Counted from the first letter of the stretch, positions 24,603 through 34,052 are shown. The stretch is DNA of 64,000 bases from Thiothrix winogradskyi (GCF_021650935.1 NZ_CP091244.1:930001-994000), one strand, 5' to 3'. Notes: generated by a model from the letters alone, not told the origin. A program made the numbers and translations.

Positions 24603-26921
24603 CTAACCAGCATCCTCACGGTTAATCACCTTGAGGATGATTTGACACAAACGTTGCCAGTCCGACGGTTTGTGTAAAAAGCCATTCATCCCCGCTGCAA
24701 GGCATTGTTGCTTAACTTCAGCACTCGTGTGCGCAGTCAAAGCGATGACGGGAATGTTGGGGGTGGGGGAATGTTGGCGTATCCATTGCAACACGTCAAA
24801 GCCGCTGATGTCGGGCAGGTTAATATCCAGTAATACCACATCAAACGGGTGCTGTTGCAAGTACAACAACGCGCTTTGCCCATCTGCGGCGACTTCCACC
24901 TTGCCACCTTGTGCGCTTAATAGTTCATAACCCAGCAAACGGTTCATAAATTCGTCATCGACCAATAAAATGCGGATGCCCTGCGGTAGTTGGCACAGGG
25001 GTTGATGCGCTGCTGAGGCTTCGGTATGGGCGATGTAAAACGGCAATGTGAAGAAAAAATGGCTGCCTTGACCCACGGTACTTTCAACCGCTAATTTTCC
25101 GCCCAAACAGGTAACGAGGCGGCTGCTAATTGCCAGCCCTAAGCCGATACCGTCCTGTGAAAGGTTGGAGGTTGGCTTTGCTTGGGTAAATTCATCAAAA
25201 ATCGTCGATAATTTTTCAGCAGCAATGCCAATCCCCGTATCACGTACCGAAAAAGACAGGCGCAATTGTCGTGGTTCTGCTGTTGCATGGCATTGTACTG
25301 TACACGTGACCGAGCCTTCGACGGTATAACGCAGCGCATTTTGCAATAAATTGGTCAGGATTTGCGTTAAGCGTAAGCGGTCGCCCAGTAACGTTTCCGG
25401 GATGGCATCATGCCCGATAAATGCCAACGACAAGCCTTTTTTCTGCGCCTGATTATTGGTTAAATCATGTACTTGGCGCATGACAATGCTCAGTTGAAAG
25501 GGTTCTTGCTGTAGCTCTAAGCTATTGCTTTCAATTTTGGCGATGTCTAACACATTGCCCATTAAGCGTGACATGTGTTGGGAGGTTTGTTCCAGTTGCG
25601 TGACGTATTCCTCTTGCTTGGGGGTGAGCGTGGTGAGGCGTAACAGCGTGCCTAAGCTGGTGATGGCGTTGAGTGGCGTGCGTAATTCATGGTTAATGGT
25701 TGCCAGAAAGCTGCTTTTGGCTTGATTCGCTGCGGCGGTGCGCTGCATGGTTTCTCGCAATAACCTGACTTTTTCCATTTGGATAACGGATAGCAACAGC
25801 AAAAAAATCAGGTGTCCCAGTGGCATGGCAGTGACGTAAAACGCTTGCACATCCCAGTGTGTCACATTGAAAGTCAGTACCAACCCACTGGGTGCGACCA
25901 AAAACAGCACGAGGAAAAAAATACCAAAGAAGTAACGCGCAATACGGTTGCCGGTGCGCAAGGCGGCGATACTGGTGCTGAACATTGCCAGCGTGGCAAT
26001 AAGTGCCATGCTATTGGCAATCAGTGTGCCGCGCGGAATCCAGCCAGTGACCACGATCAGCGGCAAACACGTCAAGATAATTCCGCTTAACAGCCAGTGA
26101 TGGAGTGGTGTGTGTTGTTTGGTTTGCAGCAATTGTTGCGTGAATAGGCAAGCGGATATGTTGGCAAGGTACAGGGGTGTGATGAAAAAATGCGAGCCAG
26201 TATCGTGCAGAAATTTAATGCCCTCAAATACCGGATTGGAAAGGTGTGCAACTGTCGCCATGGCGAGAATATGCGCCACCAGTGACAAGTAGCTAGGCTC
26301 ACGCAACGCGAAAAACAAGAACAGATTATAAGCCGCCAACGCCAACATCGCCCCGTAAATAGCAGCGTAGAGGCGATAGTTTTGTTTGCTGCGTTCCAGC
26401 ATCGCATCCGCTGTGACCAATTCCACCGGCAAGCGAAACGCGGAATCGCCATTGGTTGCCCGCACGTAGATTTGCAAAGGCATGGCGTGGGGGAGTGCCA
26501 GTGACCAAGCAGGGCGGCGGTAGTCGGTCACGGGGGCGGCGTACTGTGCGGTTACGTCTTGCCCCTCGGACAGCAGATAGAAGTCGTATTCATCCTCTAG
26601 GAATGCGTCGGACAAGGCATACCATTTTAAACTGGATTGGTTGATCAGATTAAAACGTACCCAATACGCCGAGCGGCTTCTGCCGAAGCTGGGGGCACTC
26701 TGGACGGTGTGTGCAATAAACTGTGCGTCAAACGCCGCAGATGCAACCTGTTGCAGGCTTAATTGCCGTGACGGGTCTTCCAAAACTGCCATAAAAGGTG
26801 CGGAGGAAACTGTGTCTTGGCTATCCGTGAGGATTAATGTTGAGGTGTCAGCCGCTGTCACTTGGCTGAGTAAAAACAGCAGTAAACTCACCAGCCAAGA
26901 CAATGGCGTCGTGTGTTTCAT
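24603..26921 (-). CDS. 7TMR-DISM hybrid sensor histidine kinase
   Basis: A 772-residue membrane sensor. A signal peptide (ending SQVTAA) precedes a periplasmic 7TMR-DISMED2-like domain (AYWVRFNLINQS, YVRATNGDSAFRLPVEL), seven membrane helices (about residues 185-385), a HisKA domain with phosphoacceptor His in INHELRTPLNA, an ATPase domain (NLLQNALRYT, DTGIGIAAEKL, GIGLGLAISSRLV) and a C-terminal receiver domain with its Asp in VVLLDINLPD. The ATG overlaps the ispB stop (TGATG), so it is co-transcribed with ispB, an unexpected pairing. The sensed ligand is unknown; DISMED2 domains often bind carbohydrates. Confidence 0.9.
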   Translation of the reverse strand: MKHTTPLSWLVSLLLFLLSQVTAADTSTLILTDSQDTVSSAPFMAVLEDPSRQLSLQQVASAAFDAQFIAHTVQSAPSFGRSRSAYWVRFNLINQSSLKWYALSDAFLEDEYDFYLLSEGQDVTAQYAAPVTDYRRPAWSLALPHAMPLQIYVRATNGDSAFRLPVELVTADAMLERSKQNYRLYAAIYGAMLALAAYNLFLFFALREPSYLSLVAHILAMATVAHLSNPVFEGIKFLHDTGSHFFITPLYLANISACLFTQQLLQTKQHTPLHHWLLSGIILTCLPLIVVTGWIPRGTLIANSMALIATLAMFSTSIAALRTGNRIARYFFGIFFLVLFLVAPSGLVLTFNVTHWDVQAFYVTAMPLGHLIFLLLLSVIQMEKVRLLRETMQRTAAANQAKSSFLATINHELRTPLNAITSLGTLLRLTTLTPKQEEYVTQLEQTSQHMSRLMGNVLDIAKIESNSLELQQEPFQLSIVMRQVHDLTNNQAQKKGLSLAFIGHDAIPETLLGDRLRLTQILTNLLQNALRYTVEGSVTCTVQCHATAEPRQLRLSFSVRDTGIGIAAEKLSTIFDEFTQAKPTSNLSQDGIGLGLAISSRLVTCLGGKLAVESTVGQGSHFFFTLPFYIAHTEASAAHQPLCQLPQGIRILLVDDEFMNRLLGYELLSAQGGKVEVAADGQSALLYLQQHPFDVVLLDINLPDISGFDVLQWIRQHSPTPNIPVIALTAHTSAEVKQQCLAAGMNGFLHKPSDWQRLCQIILKVINREDAG

Positions 26922-27889
26922 CAATGGCTACGATTAATCGCAAACCACGCTAGTGATTCCAATGCTTGCCGATAGTCGCTATCTGGCAGGCATTGCAGGC
27001 TGGCAATCGCACTTTCCGTTTCACCCTTGGCACGTTCTAACGTGTAATCAATCGCCTTAGTGTCGGTAATGGCTCGCATAATGGCATCAATTTGATCCAG
27101 CCCGCCTTGCTCGATAGCACTGCGGAGGATGGCAGCCGTCGCCGCATCGCTGCGTTGTATCGCAATAATCAGCGGCAGTGTGGGCTTGCCTTCGGCTAAA
27201 TCATCACCGACGTTTTTGCCCATTTCCTCGGCATCCGCAGTGTAATCCAGCACGTCATCGACCAATTGGAATGCTGTGCCTAAGTGCATTCCGTATTTTG
27301 CCATCGCCTCTTCGTGTTCCGCACTCAAGCCCGTCAGGACTGCGCCCAACTGACACGCCGCTTCAAACAATTTCGCGGTTTTGGAATGAATCACTTCCAT
27401 GTAACGTGCTTCGGAGGTGTCGGGATCGTGGCAGTTAAGCAATTGCAACACTTCGCCTTCCGCAATCACGTTGGTGGTGGTGGATAAAATTTCCATCACC
27501 CGCATACTGCCCACATCCACCATCATTTCAAACGAGCGTGAATACAGGAAATCGCCGACCAACACAGCGGCTTGATTGCCCCACACATTGTTGGCGGTTT
27601 CCTTGCCACGACGCATGTCGGATTCGTCTACCACATCGTCATGCAGTAACGTGGCGGTGTGGATAAATTCCACAATCGCGGCAATATCCACATGCCGTTC
27701 CCCCTGATAACCACAGGCGCGAGCGACCAGCAACGCCAGCAGCGGGCGCAAGCGCTTGCCCCCACTTCCGATAATGTAGTGGCTGAGTTGGTTGATAAGC
27801 ACGACATCAGAATGCAGGCGACGCTGAATGAGAGCATTGACTGCCTGCATGTCGGTATCGGCAAGTTGGCGAATTGTATTGAAATCCAT
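26921..27889 (-). CDS. ispB: Octaprenyl diphosphate synthase
   Basis: Long-chain trans-isoprenyl diphosphate synthase that makes the side chain of ubiquinone. The two Asp-rich motifs are present: first LLHDDVVDESDMRRG, second LVDDVLDYTADAEEMGKNVGDD. GGKRLRPLLALL is the usual N-terminal motif. At 322 residues it is normal. It diverges from rplU-rpmA, as in E. coli. The exact chain length of the product cannot be read from the sequence; octaprenyl is assumed from the locus. Confidence 0.93.
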   Translation of the reverse strand: MDFNTIRQLADTDMQAVNALIQRRLHSDVVLINQLSHYIIGSGGKRLRPLLALLVARACGYQGERHVDIAAIVEFIHTATLLHDDVVDESDMRRGKETANNVWGNQAAVLVGDFLYSRSFEMMVDVGSMRVMEILSTTTNVIAEGEVLQLLNCHDPDTSEARYMEVIHSKTAKLFEAACQLGAVLTGLSAEHEEAMAKYGMHLGTAFQLVDDVLDYTADAEEMGKNVGDDLAEGKPTLPLIIAIQRSDAATAAILRSAIEQGGLDQIDAIMRAITDTKAIDYTLERAKGETESAIASLQCLPDSDYRQALESLAWFAINRSH

Positions 27890-27984
27890 GAGTATGCAGG
27901 CTGCGGTAAAGCCCCGAATGCTAGGAATACCCCCCCGCTATGTCAAGCGATACGCGCAACTCCTTGAAATATTTTATTTCGCGT

Positions 27985-28013
27985 TTGACCTGAAGGGGTA
28001 CAAGCAGTATAAT
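27985..28013 (+). promoter_or_regulatory. Consensus promoter of rplU-rpmA
   Basis: TTGACC (27985-27990) and TATAAT (28008-28013) are separated by 17 bases. The -10 is a perfect consensus and the -35 matches 5 of 6. The rplU ATG follows about 43 bases later. This is the strongest plus-strand promoter visible in the window. Confidence 0.88.
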
Positions 28014-28056
28014 CCTGCGGCTCTTTAACAGGACATTTTTTGGAGAATCGACAATC

Positions 28057-28371
28057 ATGTATGCGGTCATCGTAACGGGCGGTAAACAGTACCGCGTCGC
28101 TCAGGGCGACAGCATCTTCGTTGAAAAACTGGATGTAGTAGAAGGCGCAGACATTGATTTCGATAATGTCCTGATGGTCGGGGAAGGTGACACCGTGCAA
28201 ATCGGCGCACCTTACGTTGCAGGCGCGAAAGTAACTGCAAACGTTGTGGCCCAGACTCGCGGCGTCAAAGTGCGGATCATGAAATTCCGCCGCCGTAAGC
28301 ACCATCAGAAATGTACTGGTCATCGCCAGTACCTGACACAAATCGAAATCACTGGCATTTCAGCAGCGTAA
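28057..28371 (+). CDS. rplU: 50S ribosomal protein L21
   Basis: A 104-residue protein of the large ribosomal subunit. It shows the family start MYAVIVTGGKQYRVAQGD, the basic VRIMKFRRRKHHQKCTGHRQ and the C-terminal LTQIEITGI. It follows a consensus promoter and is 12 bases from rpmA. Confidence 0.98.
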   Translation: MYAVIVTGGKQYRVAQGDSIFVEKLDVVEGADIDFDNVLMVGEGDTVQIGAPYVAGAKVTANVVAQTRGVKVRIMKFRRRKHHQKCTGHRQYLTQIEITGISAA

Positions 28372-28383
28372 GGGGAGACAGCA

Positions 28384-28656
28384 ATGGCACATAAGAAAGC
28401 AGGCGGTAGTACCCGCAACGGTCGCGATTCAGAATCGAAACGACTTGGCGTTAAGCGCTTTGGTGGTCAATTCGTTCTGGCTGGTAACATTCTGGTTCGC
28501 CAGCGTGGCACACGCTTCCACGCTGGTGACAACGTAGGTATCGGCAAAGACCATACCTTGTTCGCCAAGGCAGACGGCGTAGTGGTTTTCAAGCAAAAAG
28601 GCACTGAAAACCGCAAGTTTGTAAGCATTCAGCCCGTTGAAGGCTGTTCCGCTTAA
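28384..28656 (+). CDS. rpmA: 50S ribosomal protein L27
   Basis: A 90-residue protein with the classic N terminus MAHKKAGGSTRNGRDSESKR that reaches the peptidyl-transferase centre, followed by GGQFVLAGNILVRQRGT and HTLFAKADG. In most gammaproteobacteria obgE comes next; here a terminator and two restriction-modification genes intervene. Confidence 0.98.
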   Translation: MAHKKAGGSTRNGRDSESKRLGVKRFGGQFVLAGNILVRQRGTRFHAGDNVGIGKDHTLFAKADGVVVFKQKGTENRKFVSIQPVEGCSA

Positions 28657-28683
28657 AAACTTCCGTCTTCGGACGATTTGCGT

Positions 28684-28708
28684 AAAAGCCCCGCCTGTCG
28701 GGGCTTTT
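28684..28708 (+). terminator. Rho-independent terminator after rpmA
   Basis: AAAAGCCCC and GGGGCTTTT pair perfectly around a seven-base loop. The T run is short (four). It separates the ribosomal genes from the inserted methyltransferase. Confidence 0.75.
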
Positions 28709-28727
28709 CGCGTGTTATGATCAGGTC

Positions 28728-29657
28728 ATGAAAAGTATCCCGCACCCCATTCAATATCAAGGCAGTAAGCGCAATTTAGCAGCCGCGATTCTTGGTTATT
28801 TTCCCAAGGATGTGGATCGCTTAATTGAGCCATTTGCGGGTTCGGCAGCGATCAGTATTGCGGCGGCGGCACGTCAATTGGCGGCGCGTTACGCGATTAA
28901 TGATGTCAACAAACCGTTAGTAGAATTGCTGCGATTGATGGTAGAGCAACCAACAGAAACGGCTGATTATTACGAGCAGATTTGGAATGGGCAGCTCACA
29001 GAGGATAGTCCGAGCCATTATTATCAGATGCGAGATGCCTTTAACCGCAGCCAAGACCCTCGTCTTTTCCTGTATTTGTTAGCGCGTTGTGTCAAAGGTG
29101 CGGTGCGTTACAATGCTGATGGGATGTTCAATCAAAGTCCAGATAAGCGTCGTAAAGGCACTCGCCCCGCGACTATGCGTAACAATATTTTCGGGGTGTC
29201 AGCGTTGTTGCAAGGTAAGAGTGCCTTTTCAGCACTGGATTACCGTGATGTGCTGAGAACGGTTACGACCGATGATCTCGTGTACATGGATCCGCCTTAT
29301 CAGGGCGTTTGCGGTGAACACGATTCGCGCTACTTGTCCGGTATTGACCACCATGAGTTTGTATTGGCACTGGAAGAATTGAATGAACGGGGCATCGCTT
29401 ATGTCGTTAGTTATGATGGACGCAGGGGTGATAAGGCATTCGGCGAGTTGCTGCCTAGTTATCTGGAGTTGTCGCGTATTGAATTGTTAGCAGGGCGTTC
29501 TAGCCAATCGACCTTGCTGGGACGCACTGAGATGACGTATGAATCGTTGTATTTGTCACCTGTTTTAGTGCAGAAGCGGACATTGCCTGCTTTACGGAGT
29601 CATGCTATTCCCATACAGCCACACTATGTGCCTGAGGCTAATGCGCTCTATGCCTGA
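28728..29657 (+). CDS. DNA adenine N6-methyltransferase, Dam/D12 class
   Basis: A 309-residue D12-class adenine methyltransferase. Motif X/I appears as QYQGSKRNL and EPFAGSAAISIAAA, and catalytic motif IV is DPPY at residues 188-191. The helical target-recognition part lies between (VRYNADGMFNQSP and following), as in alpha-class enzymes. It overlaps the HNH-nuclease gene downstream by eight bases, making a type II-like restriction-modification pair placed between rpmA and obgE. The methylated sequence is not deducible. The AGG before the start is close to the ATG, so expression may be weak or controlled. Confidence 0.9.
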   Translation: MKSIPHPIQYQGSKRNLAAAILGYFPKDVDRLIEPFAGSAAISIAAAARQLAARYAINDVNKPLVELLRLMVEQPTETADYYEQIWNGQLTEDSPSHYYQMRDAFNRSQDPRLFLYLLARCVKGAVRYNADGMFNQSPDKRRKGTRPATMRNNIFGVSALLQGKSAFSALDYRDVLRTVTTDDLVYMDPPYQGVCGEHDSRYLSGIDHHEFVLALEELNERGIAYVVSYDGRRGDKAFGELLPSYLELSRIELLAGRSSQSTLLGRTEMTYESLYLSPVLVQKRTLPALRSHAIPIQPHYVPEANALYA

Positions 29658-30381
29658 AGTGTCAGCCGCATTATTGGAGTTGTGCCGCGCCGTAACAGCC
29701 AAACGTCCTAAAACGGTGATTGATCATATTTTGGCGCATGGCTTTATCACGACCGAAGCGTTGAAAGATGTTTACGGCTACAACCATCCGCCCCGAGCTG
29801 TGCGGGATGTACGTGAAAATGGCATTCCATTGGAAACGTTTCGGGTAACGGGTTCGGATGGGCGTAAGATTGCGGCTTATCGCTTTGGTGAATTGAGCGG
29901 GTTAACGGTCAGAAAGTTATCAGGGCGCACGGGTCTGTCCAAGCGCCTCAAAGAGGCTCTGATTGCCAAGTACGGTTGCCAGTGTTTCATCTATTTGGAA
30001 GTGATGGATGAACGTGAGTTGCAGATTGATCATCGCGTTCCCTATGAGGTGGGTGGTGACGGTGAAGAAGGGCAGGAGTTAAATCCTGACGATTTTATGT
30101 TGCTGTCTGCCTCCGCAAATCGCGCAAAATCATGGTCGTGTGAGCATTGTGATAATTGGAATGGCAGTAAAGATAAGCATGTTTGCCTGACCTGTTACTG
30201 GGCGTTCCCAGAAAATTATACCCATGTGGCAATGCGCCACAGTCGTCGTATTGACCTTGTTTGGCAAGGGGATGAAGTGGCAGTTTATGAAAAACTGAAA
30301 GCAGCCGCTTCTGAGCTTGGTAAAGAAGTCCCTGAGTTTGTTAAAGAAGTGCTTGAGCGGGAAGCCAAGTTACTGGGATAG
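29650..30381 (+). CDS. HNH-type restriction endonuclease (predicted)
   Basis: A 243-residue protein with an N-terminal winged-helix-like part (residues about 1-80) and an HNH nuclease domain. The HNH core reads LQIDHRVPYEVGG (D127, H128), with NPDDF and ANRAKSWSC later supplying the Asn and Lys. Four cysteines in CEHC and CLTC (164, 167, 179, 182) can bind zinc. Overlap with the adenine methyltransferase gene marks it as the matching restriction enzyme. Two ATG codons (29641, 29650) are possible. Cleavage specificity is unknown. It ends six bases before obgE, so it is likely transcribed into obgE. Confidence 0.85.
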   Translation: MPEVSAALLELCRAVTAKRPKTVIDHILAHGFITTEALKDVYGYNHPPRAVRDVRENGIPLETFRVTGSDGRKIAAYRFGELSGLTVRKLSGRTGLSKRLKEALIAKYGCQCFIYLEVMDERELQIDHRVPYEVGGDGEEGQELNPDDFMLLSASANRAKSWSCEHCDNWNGSKDKHVCLTCYWAFPENYTHVAMRHSRRIDLVWQGDEVAVYEKLKAAASELGKEVPEFVKEVLEREAKLLG

Positions 30382-30386
30382 GATTT

Positions 30387-31412
30387 ATGCAGTTTGTTGA
30401 TGAAGTAGTAATCCGCGTGAAAGCGGGTGATGGTGGCAATGGTTGCGTGAGCTTCCGCCGCGAAAAGTACATCGAGTTCGGTGGCCCCAACGGTGGCGAT
30501 GGTGGCGATGGTGGCGATGTGTATCTGGTTGCCGAGCGCAATTTGAATACGCTGATTGATTTCCGTCACCAGCGTTATTACGAAGCACAACGCGGTGAAA
30601 ACGGCGCGGGCAACAATATGACCGGCAGGCGCGGCGATGATCAAGAGATCAGCGTTCCCGTCGGCACAGTCGCTTACGACGAAGAAACCGGCGAGATGAT
30701 CGGCGATTTGATCGAACCCGGTCAGCGCTTGCTGGTGGCAAAAGGCGGTTGGCATGGCTTGGGTAACTTGCGTTACAAAAGCTCAATCAACCGTGCGCCG
30801 CGTCAATCGAAGCCGGGTACGGTGGGTGAATTGCGCGTGTTGCGCATGGAGCTGAAGTTGCTGGCGGATGTGGGTTTGTTGGGTTTGCCGAATGCGGGCA
30901 AATCGACGTTGATTAGCGCGGTGTCGTCGGCGCGTCCGAAAGTGGCGGATTACCCGTTCACGACCTTGTACCCGAATTTGGGCGTGGTCAGCGTCGGCGT
31001 GACGCAAAGTTTCGTGATGGCGGATATTCCCGGTTTGATCGAGGGGGCTGCGGAAGGCGCGGGTCTTGGTATTCAATTCCTGCGGCATTTATCACGTACC
31101 AGTTTATTGCTGCATGTGGTGGACGTGGCACCGATGGCGGAGGAAAATGAGCCAGTGCGTGCGGTGCGCACCATCGAAGGCGAGTTGGAGCAATACAGCG
31201 AAGAGCTGGCGAATTACCCGCGTTGGTTGGTGTTGAATAAGATCGACTTGTTACCACCAGAAGAACGCGCTGCCCGTTGTCAGGAAATTGTGGATGCACT
31301 CGGTTGGACAGGGCGTGTTTTCCAAATTTCCGCCGCCACCAGTGCAGGCACGCAAGACCTGTGTTTCCACATTATGCAGTATTTGGACGAACATGCAGAC
31401 CACTCGAACTGA
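30387..31412 (+). CDS. obgE: GTPase ObgE/CgtA
   Basis: Essential ribosome-associated GTPase of 341 residues. The Obg domain (AGDGGNGCVSFRREKYIEFGG, then Gly-rich GGDGGDGGDV) is followed by the G domain: G1 GLPNAGKSTL, G2 in YPFTT, G3 DIPGLIEGA, G4 NKID and G5 ISAAT. The C-terminal tail after the G domain is short. It normally follows rpmA; here the restriction-modification pair is in between, and no separate obgE promoter is obvious. Confidence 0.97.
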   Translation: MQFVDEVVIRVKAGDGGNGCVSFRREKYIEFGGPNGGDGGDGGDVYLVAERNLNTLIDFRHQRYYEAQRGENGAGNNMTGRRGDDQEISVPVGTVAYDEETGEMIGDLIEPGQRLLVAKGGWHGLGNLRYKSSINRAPRQSKPGTVGELRVLRMELKLLADVGLLGLPNAGKSTLISAVSSARPKVADYPFTTLYPNLGVVSVGVTQSFVMADIPGLIEGAAEGAGLGIQFLRHLSRTSLLLHVVDVAPMAEENEPVRAVRTIEGELEQYSEELANYPRWLVLNKIDLLPPEERAARCQEIVDALGWTGRVFQISAATSAGTQDLCFHIMQYLDEHADHSN

Positions 31413-31416
31413 ATTT

Positions 31417-32523
31417 ATGCCCAAGACCCAGCGTTGGGTCGTCAAGATTGGCAGTGCCTTGCTGACTCGCGATGGCGAAGGCTTAGACCGCGAAGCCTTG
31501 GCAGATTGGGCGGGGCAAATGGCTCGCCTGCATCAGTCTGGTGTGGAAATCGTGTTGGTATCTTCTGGCGCTGTCGCTGAAGGCATGAGCCGCATGGGGT
31601 GGAAAACCAAGCCCAAAGCCTTGTTTGAAAAGCAGGCGGCGGCAGCGATTGGGCAAATGAGCTTGATTCATGCTTACGAGATGGTGTTCCAGCAACACGG
31701 TTTCCACGCCGCGCAAGTGTTGCTCACACATGATGACCTCGCCAATCGCCGCCGTTACCTCAATGCGCGTAGCACCCTGACCACCTTGATTGACCTCAAG
31801 GTAATTCCGGTGATCAATGAGAATGACACGGTGGCGTTTGAGGAAATTCGTCTCGGTGACAACGATACGCTGGGCGCGATGGTCGCGAATCTGGTGGAGG
31901 CGGATGTGCTGGTGATTCTCACCGACCAGTCCGGCTTATTTGACAAAGACCCGCGTAAGTTTGCGGATGCGCAGATGATTGTTGAGGGGCGGGCGAATAA
32001 CCCCGATTACGTGGAATTTGCCGGTGGGGCTGGCACGTTGATTGGCAGCGGCGGAATGCGTACCAAGGTCATTGCTGCGCAACGGGCAGCGCGTTCGGGC
32101 TGTGCGACGGTGATTGCTTCCGGGCGTGAACCGCTGGTGTTGGAGCGGTTACGCACGGGTGAATTGTTAGGCACGCTGTTATTGCCGGATGCGGCACCGA
32201 TTGCGGCACGTAAACAGTGGATTGCGGGGCAATTGGCGGCAAAAGGCACGTTGTGGCTCGACGCTGGGGCGGCAGAAGCGATTCTTAAGACTGGAAAAAG
32301 CTTGCTACCCGTGGGGGTGACGAGGGTGGAAGGCGTGTTTGACCGGGGTGAGGTGGTGAGTTGCGTCACCGATGATGGGCGCTTGATTGCCAAGGGATTG
32401 GTGAATTATTCGAGTGAAGAAGCGAACCGGATTAAACGTCAGCCGAGCAAATCCATTGAGCAAGTACTAGGCTATGTGGACGCGCTGGAGCTGATCCACC
32501 GTGACAATTTGGTCTTGTTATAG
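31417..32523 (+). CDS. proB: Glutamate 5-kinase
   Basis: First enzyme of proline synthesis; phosphorylates glutamate. The amino-acid kinase domain opens with WVVKIGSALLTRDGEG and holds VLVSSGAVAEGM, NENDTVAFEEIRLGDNDTLGAMVA and ILTDQSGLFDKDPR. A C-terminal PUA domain follows (GTLWLDAGAAEAI, KGLVNYSSEEANRIK). The start at 31417 gives 368 residues, matching E. coli (367); an ATG at 31393 overlapping obgE is possible but adds non-conserved residues. proA is not adjacent. Confidence 0.95.
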   Translation: MPKTQRWVVKIGSALLTRDGEGLDREALADWAGQMARLHQSGVEIVLVSSGAVAEGMSRMGWKTKPKALFEKQAAAAIGQMSLIHAYEMVFQQHGFHAAQVLLTHDDLANRRRYLNARSTLTTLIDLKVIPVINENDTVAFEEIRLGDNDTLGAMVANLVEADVLVILTDQSGLFDKDPRKFADAQMIVEGRANNPDYVEFAGGAGTLIGSGGMRTKVIAAQRAARSGCATVIASGREPLVLERLRTGELLGTLLLPDAAPIAARKQWIAGQLAAKGTLWLDAGAAEAILKTGKSLLPVGVTRVEGVFDRGEVVSCVTDDGRLIAKGLVNYSSEEANRIKRQPSKSIEQVLGYVDALELIHRDNLVLL

Positions 32524-32608
32524 TGAAAAGCTTGCTTTAGTCGGATTTTATTGTGGTGTGCGCTGTCTCTGGGATATGTTCTGGCAGCCTGGTGTGTAAA
32601 GGAAATCA

Positions 32609-32992
32609 ATGATGGATAGCGAGCGTTACAATATTCAAGTGTCGGTGGAATCCCATTTCATCGAAAAAGAGTCTAACCCGGAGCAGTCGCGTTACGTGTT
32701 TGCGTACACGGTGACGATTGTGAATCAAGGCAGTGTCCCTGCAAAATTGTTAACCCGGCATTGGGTGATTTCTGATGCAGATGGGCGAACCCAGGAAGTA
32801 CGCGGTGAGGGTGTCGTCGGTGAGCAACCTTATCTGCAACCGGGGGAAGGGTTCCGTTATACCAGTGGCACGATTTTGGATACCCCACTGGGGGTGATGC
32901 AGGGTGCTTATCAAATGTTGGCCGATGATGGTGAACATTTTGACGCAATTATTGCACCGTTTCGTTTGGTCGATCCGCGCGTTTTGCATTAA
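32609..32992 (+). CDS. apaG: ApaG/CorD-family protein
   Basis: A 127-residue single fibronectin-III-like beta domain. Family motifs are RYVFAYTVTIVNQG, LLTRHWVISDADG, VRGEGVVGEQP and LQPGEGFRYTSGT. ApaG has been linked to Co2+ resistance and Mg2+ efflux, but its biochemical role is unclear; eukaryotic relatives are F-box protein domains. It seems to be a single gene. The start may be either of two adjacent ATG codons. Confidence 0.93.
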   Translation: MMDSERYNIQVSVESHFIEKESNPEQSRYVFAYTVTIVNQGSVPAKLLTRHWVISDADGRTQEVRGEGVVGEQPYLQPGEGFRYTSGTILDTPLGVMQGAYQMLADDGEHFDAIIAPFRLVDPRVLH

Positions 32993-33016
32993 ATCTTCTC
33001 GATATTACCACTCGTC

Positions 33017-33052
33017 ATACCCCGCTAGACATGCCTGAAAACGGCGGGGTAT
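33017..33052. other. 9-bp inverted repeat after apaG
   Basis: ATACCCCGC and GCGGGGTAT are perfect inverted repeats with an 18-base loop. No T run follows, so it is at best a weak terminator for apaG; it could instead be a small dispersed repeat. Confidence 0.5.
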
Positions 33053-33102
33053 AGTGAAATAGATTTCTCCTATAGTGTCTATAAAAACAAAAAGTGGTAA
33101 CA

Positions 33103-33942
33103 ATGAAAACCCCAAGCAAATCAAACCAAGTCAGTGGTCTGGTAGCGCTGTCTGTGCTGTGCGGTGCAGCATTACACAGTGAGTCGGCGGAAGCGGCTGT
33201 TTACACTTACGTCGATAAAGACGGTACGCGATGGTTAACCAATACGCCGAAAAAAGGCAATAAATATAAATTAGTTGCCAAATACGGTTCGCCACAAAAA
33301 AAGTCACCTAAGTCTGCGCCAGTTCAAGCTGTGTCAAATTATAATGCAACAGTGCCTGTTAGTATGACCAGTTCCAGAGGGCATTGTGGTGCACAAAATG
33401 CGGCACAGTTAGAACGCAAAATGTTGCCTCATCTGGATTCTATCCGTACTCATGCACGTGCTTACGGTGTGGATGAGCGGCTGGTAATTGCAGTGATGAA
33501 GCAAGAATCCTGTTTTAACCCTAGCGCCCGTTCACGGGTGGGGGCGATGGGCTTGATGCAACTGATGCCTGGTACTGCGGATATGATGGGTGTTGGCAAT
33601 GCGTGGGATCCGCACCAAAATATACGAGGAGGGGTGAAATACCTTGCCGAACAGTTGCGCACGTTCAACGGAAGTGTGCCATTAGCGTTAGCGGCTTACA
33701 ACGCCGGTCCTGGCGCGGTGCGCAAACACAAGGGGATTCCGCCTTATAACGAAACCCAAAATTATGTGGCGAAAATCATGCGTGACTACCGTGGAGCGCA
33801 GGCACACCCGATTCAGCAAGCACAGGCAGCGCCTCAGGCTGGGGGGTATCAGCGTAGTGCCGGTGTACCCGCAGGTATTTCGCGTGGGCAAGGTTGGGCA
33901 AAACCGGTTCAGGATTTCACGGTTTTCCGTGGTTTATCGTAA
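33103..33942 (+). CDS. Lytic transglycosylase, SLT domain, with DUF4124 N terminus
   Basis: A 279-residue secreted protein. A signal peptide (ending SEAEAA-like, SESAEAA) precedes a DUF4124-type segment (VYTYVDKDGTRWLTNTPKKG) and a C-terminal lysozyme-like SLT domain. The catalytic Glu is in VMKQESCFNPSARS, followed by GAMGLMQLMPGTA, NIRGGVKYL and LALAAYNAGPGAVRK, all standard family motifs. It cuts peptidoglycan glycan strands to 1,6-anhydro ends. The ATG at 33103 is preferred to a GTG nine bases upstream. Confidence 0.92.
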   Translation: MKTPSKSNQVSGLVALSVLCGAALHSESAEAAVYTYVDKDGTRWLTNTPKKGNKYKLVAKYGSPQKKSPKSAPVQAVSNYNATVPVSMTSSRGHCGAQNAAQLERKMLPHLDSIRTHARAYGVDERLVIAVMKQESCFNPSARSRVGAMGLMQLMPGTADMMGVGNAWDPHQNIRGGVKYLAEQLRTFNGSVPLALAAYNAGPGAVRKHKGIPPYNETQNYVAKIMRDYRGAQAHPIQQAQAAPQAGGYQRSAGVPAGISRGQGWAKPVQDFTVFRGLS

Positions 33943-34052
33943 AGGCTTAACGGCGCAGCTTCTTTTTACATCGCAGCAGGCTGCACAGACTGGCAACAAT
34001 GAAACGCGAAGTGTATGCTTTGACGTTTGATTTTGATCTGTGGAGATAAGCA

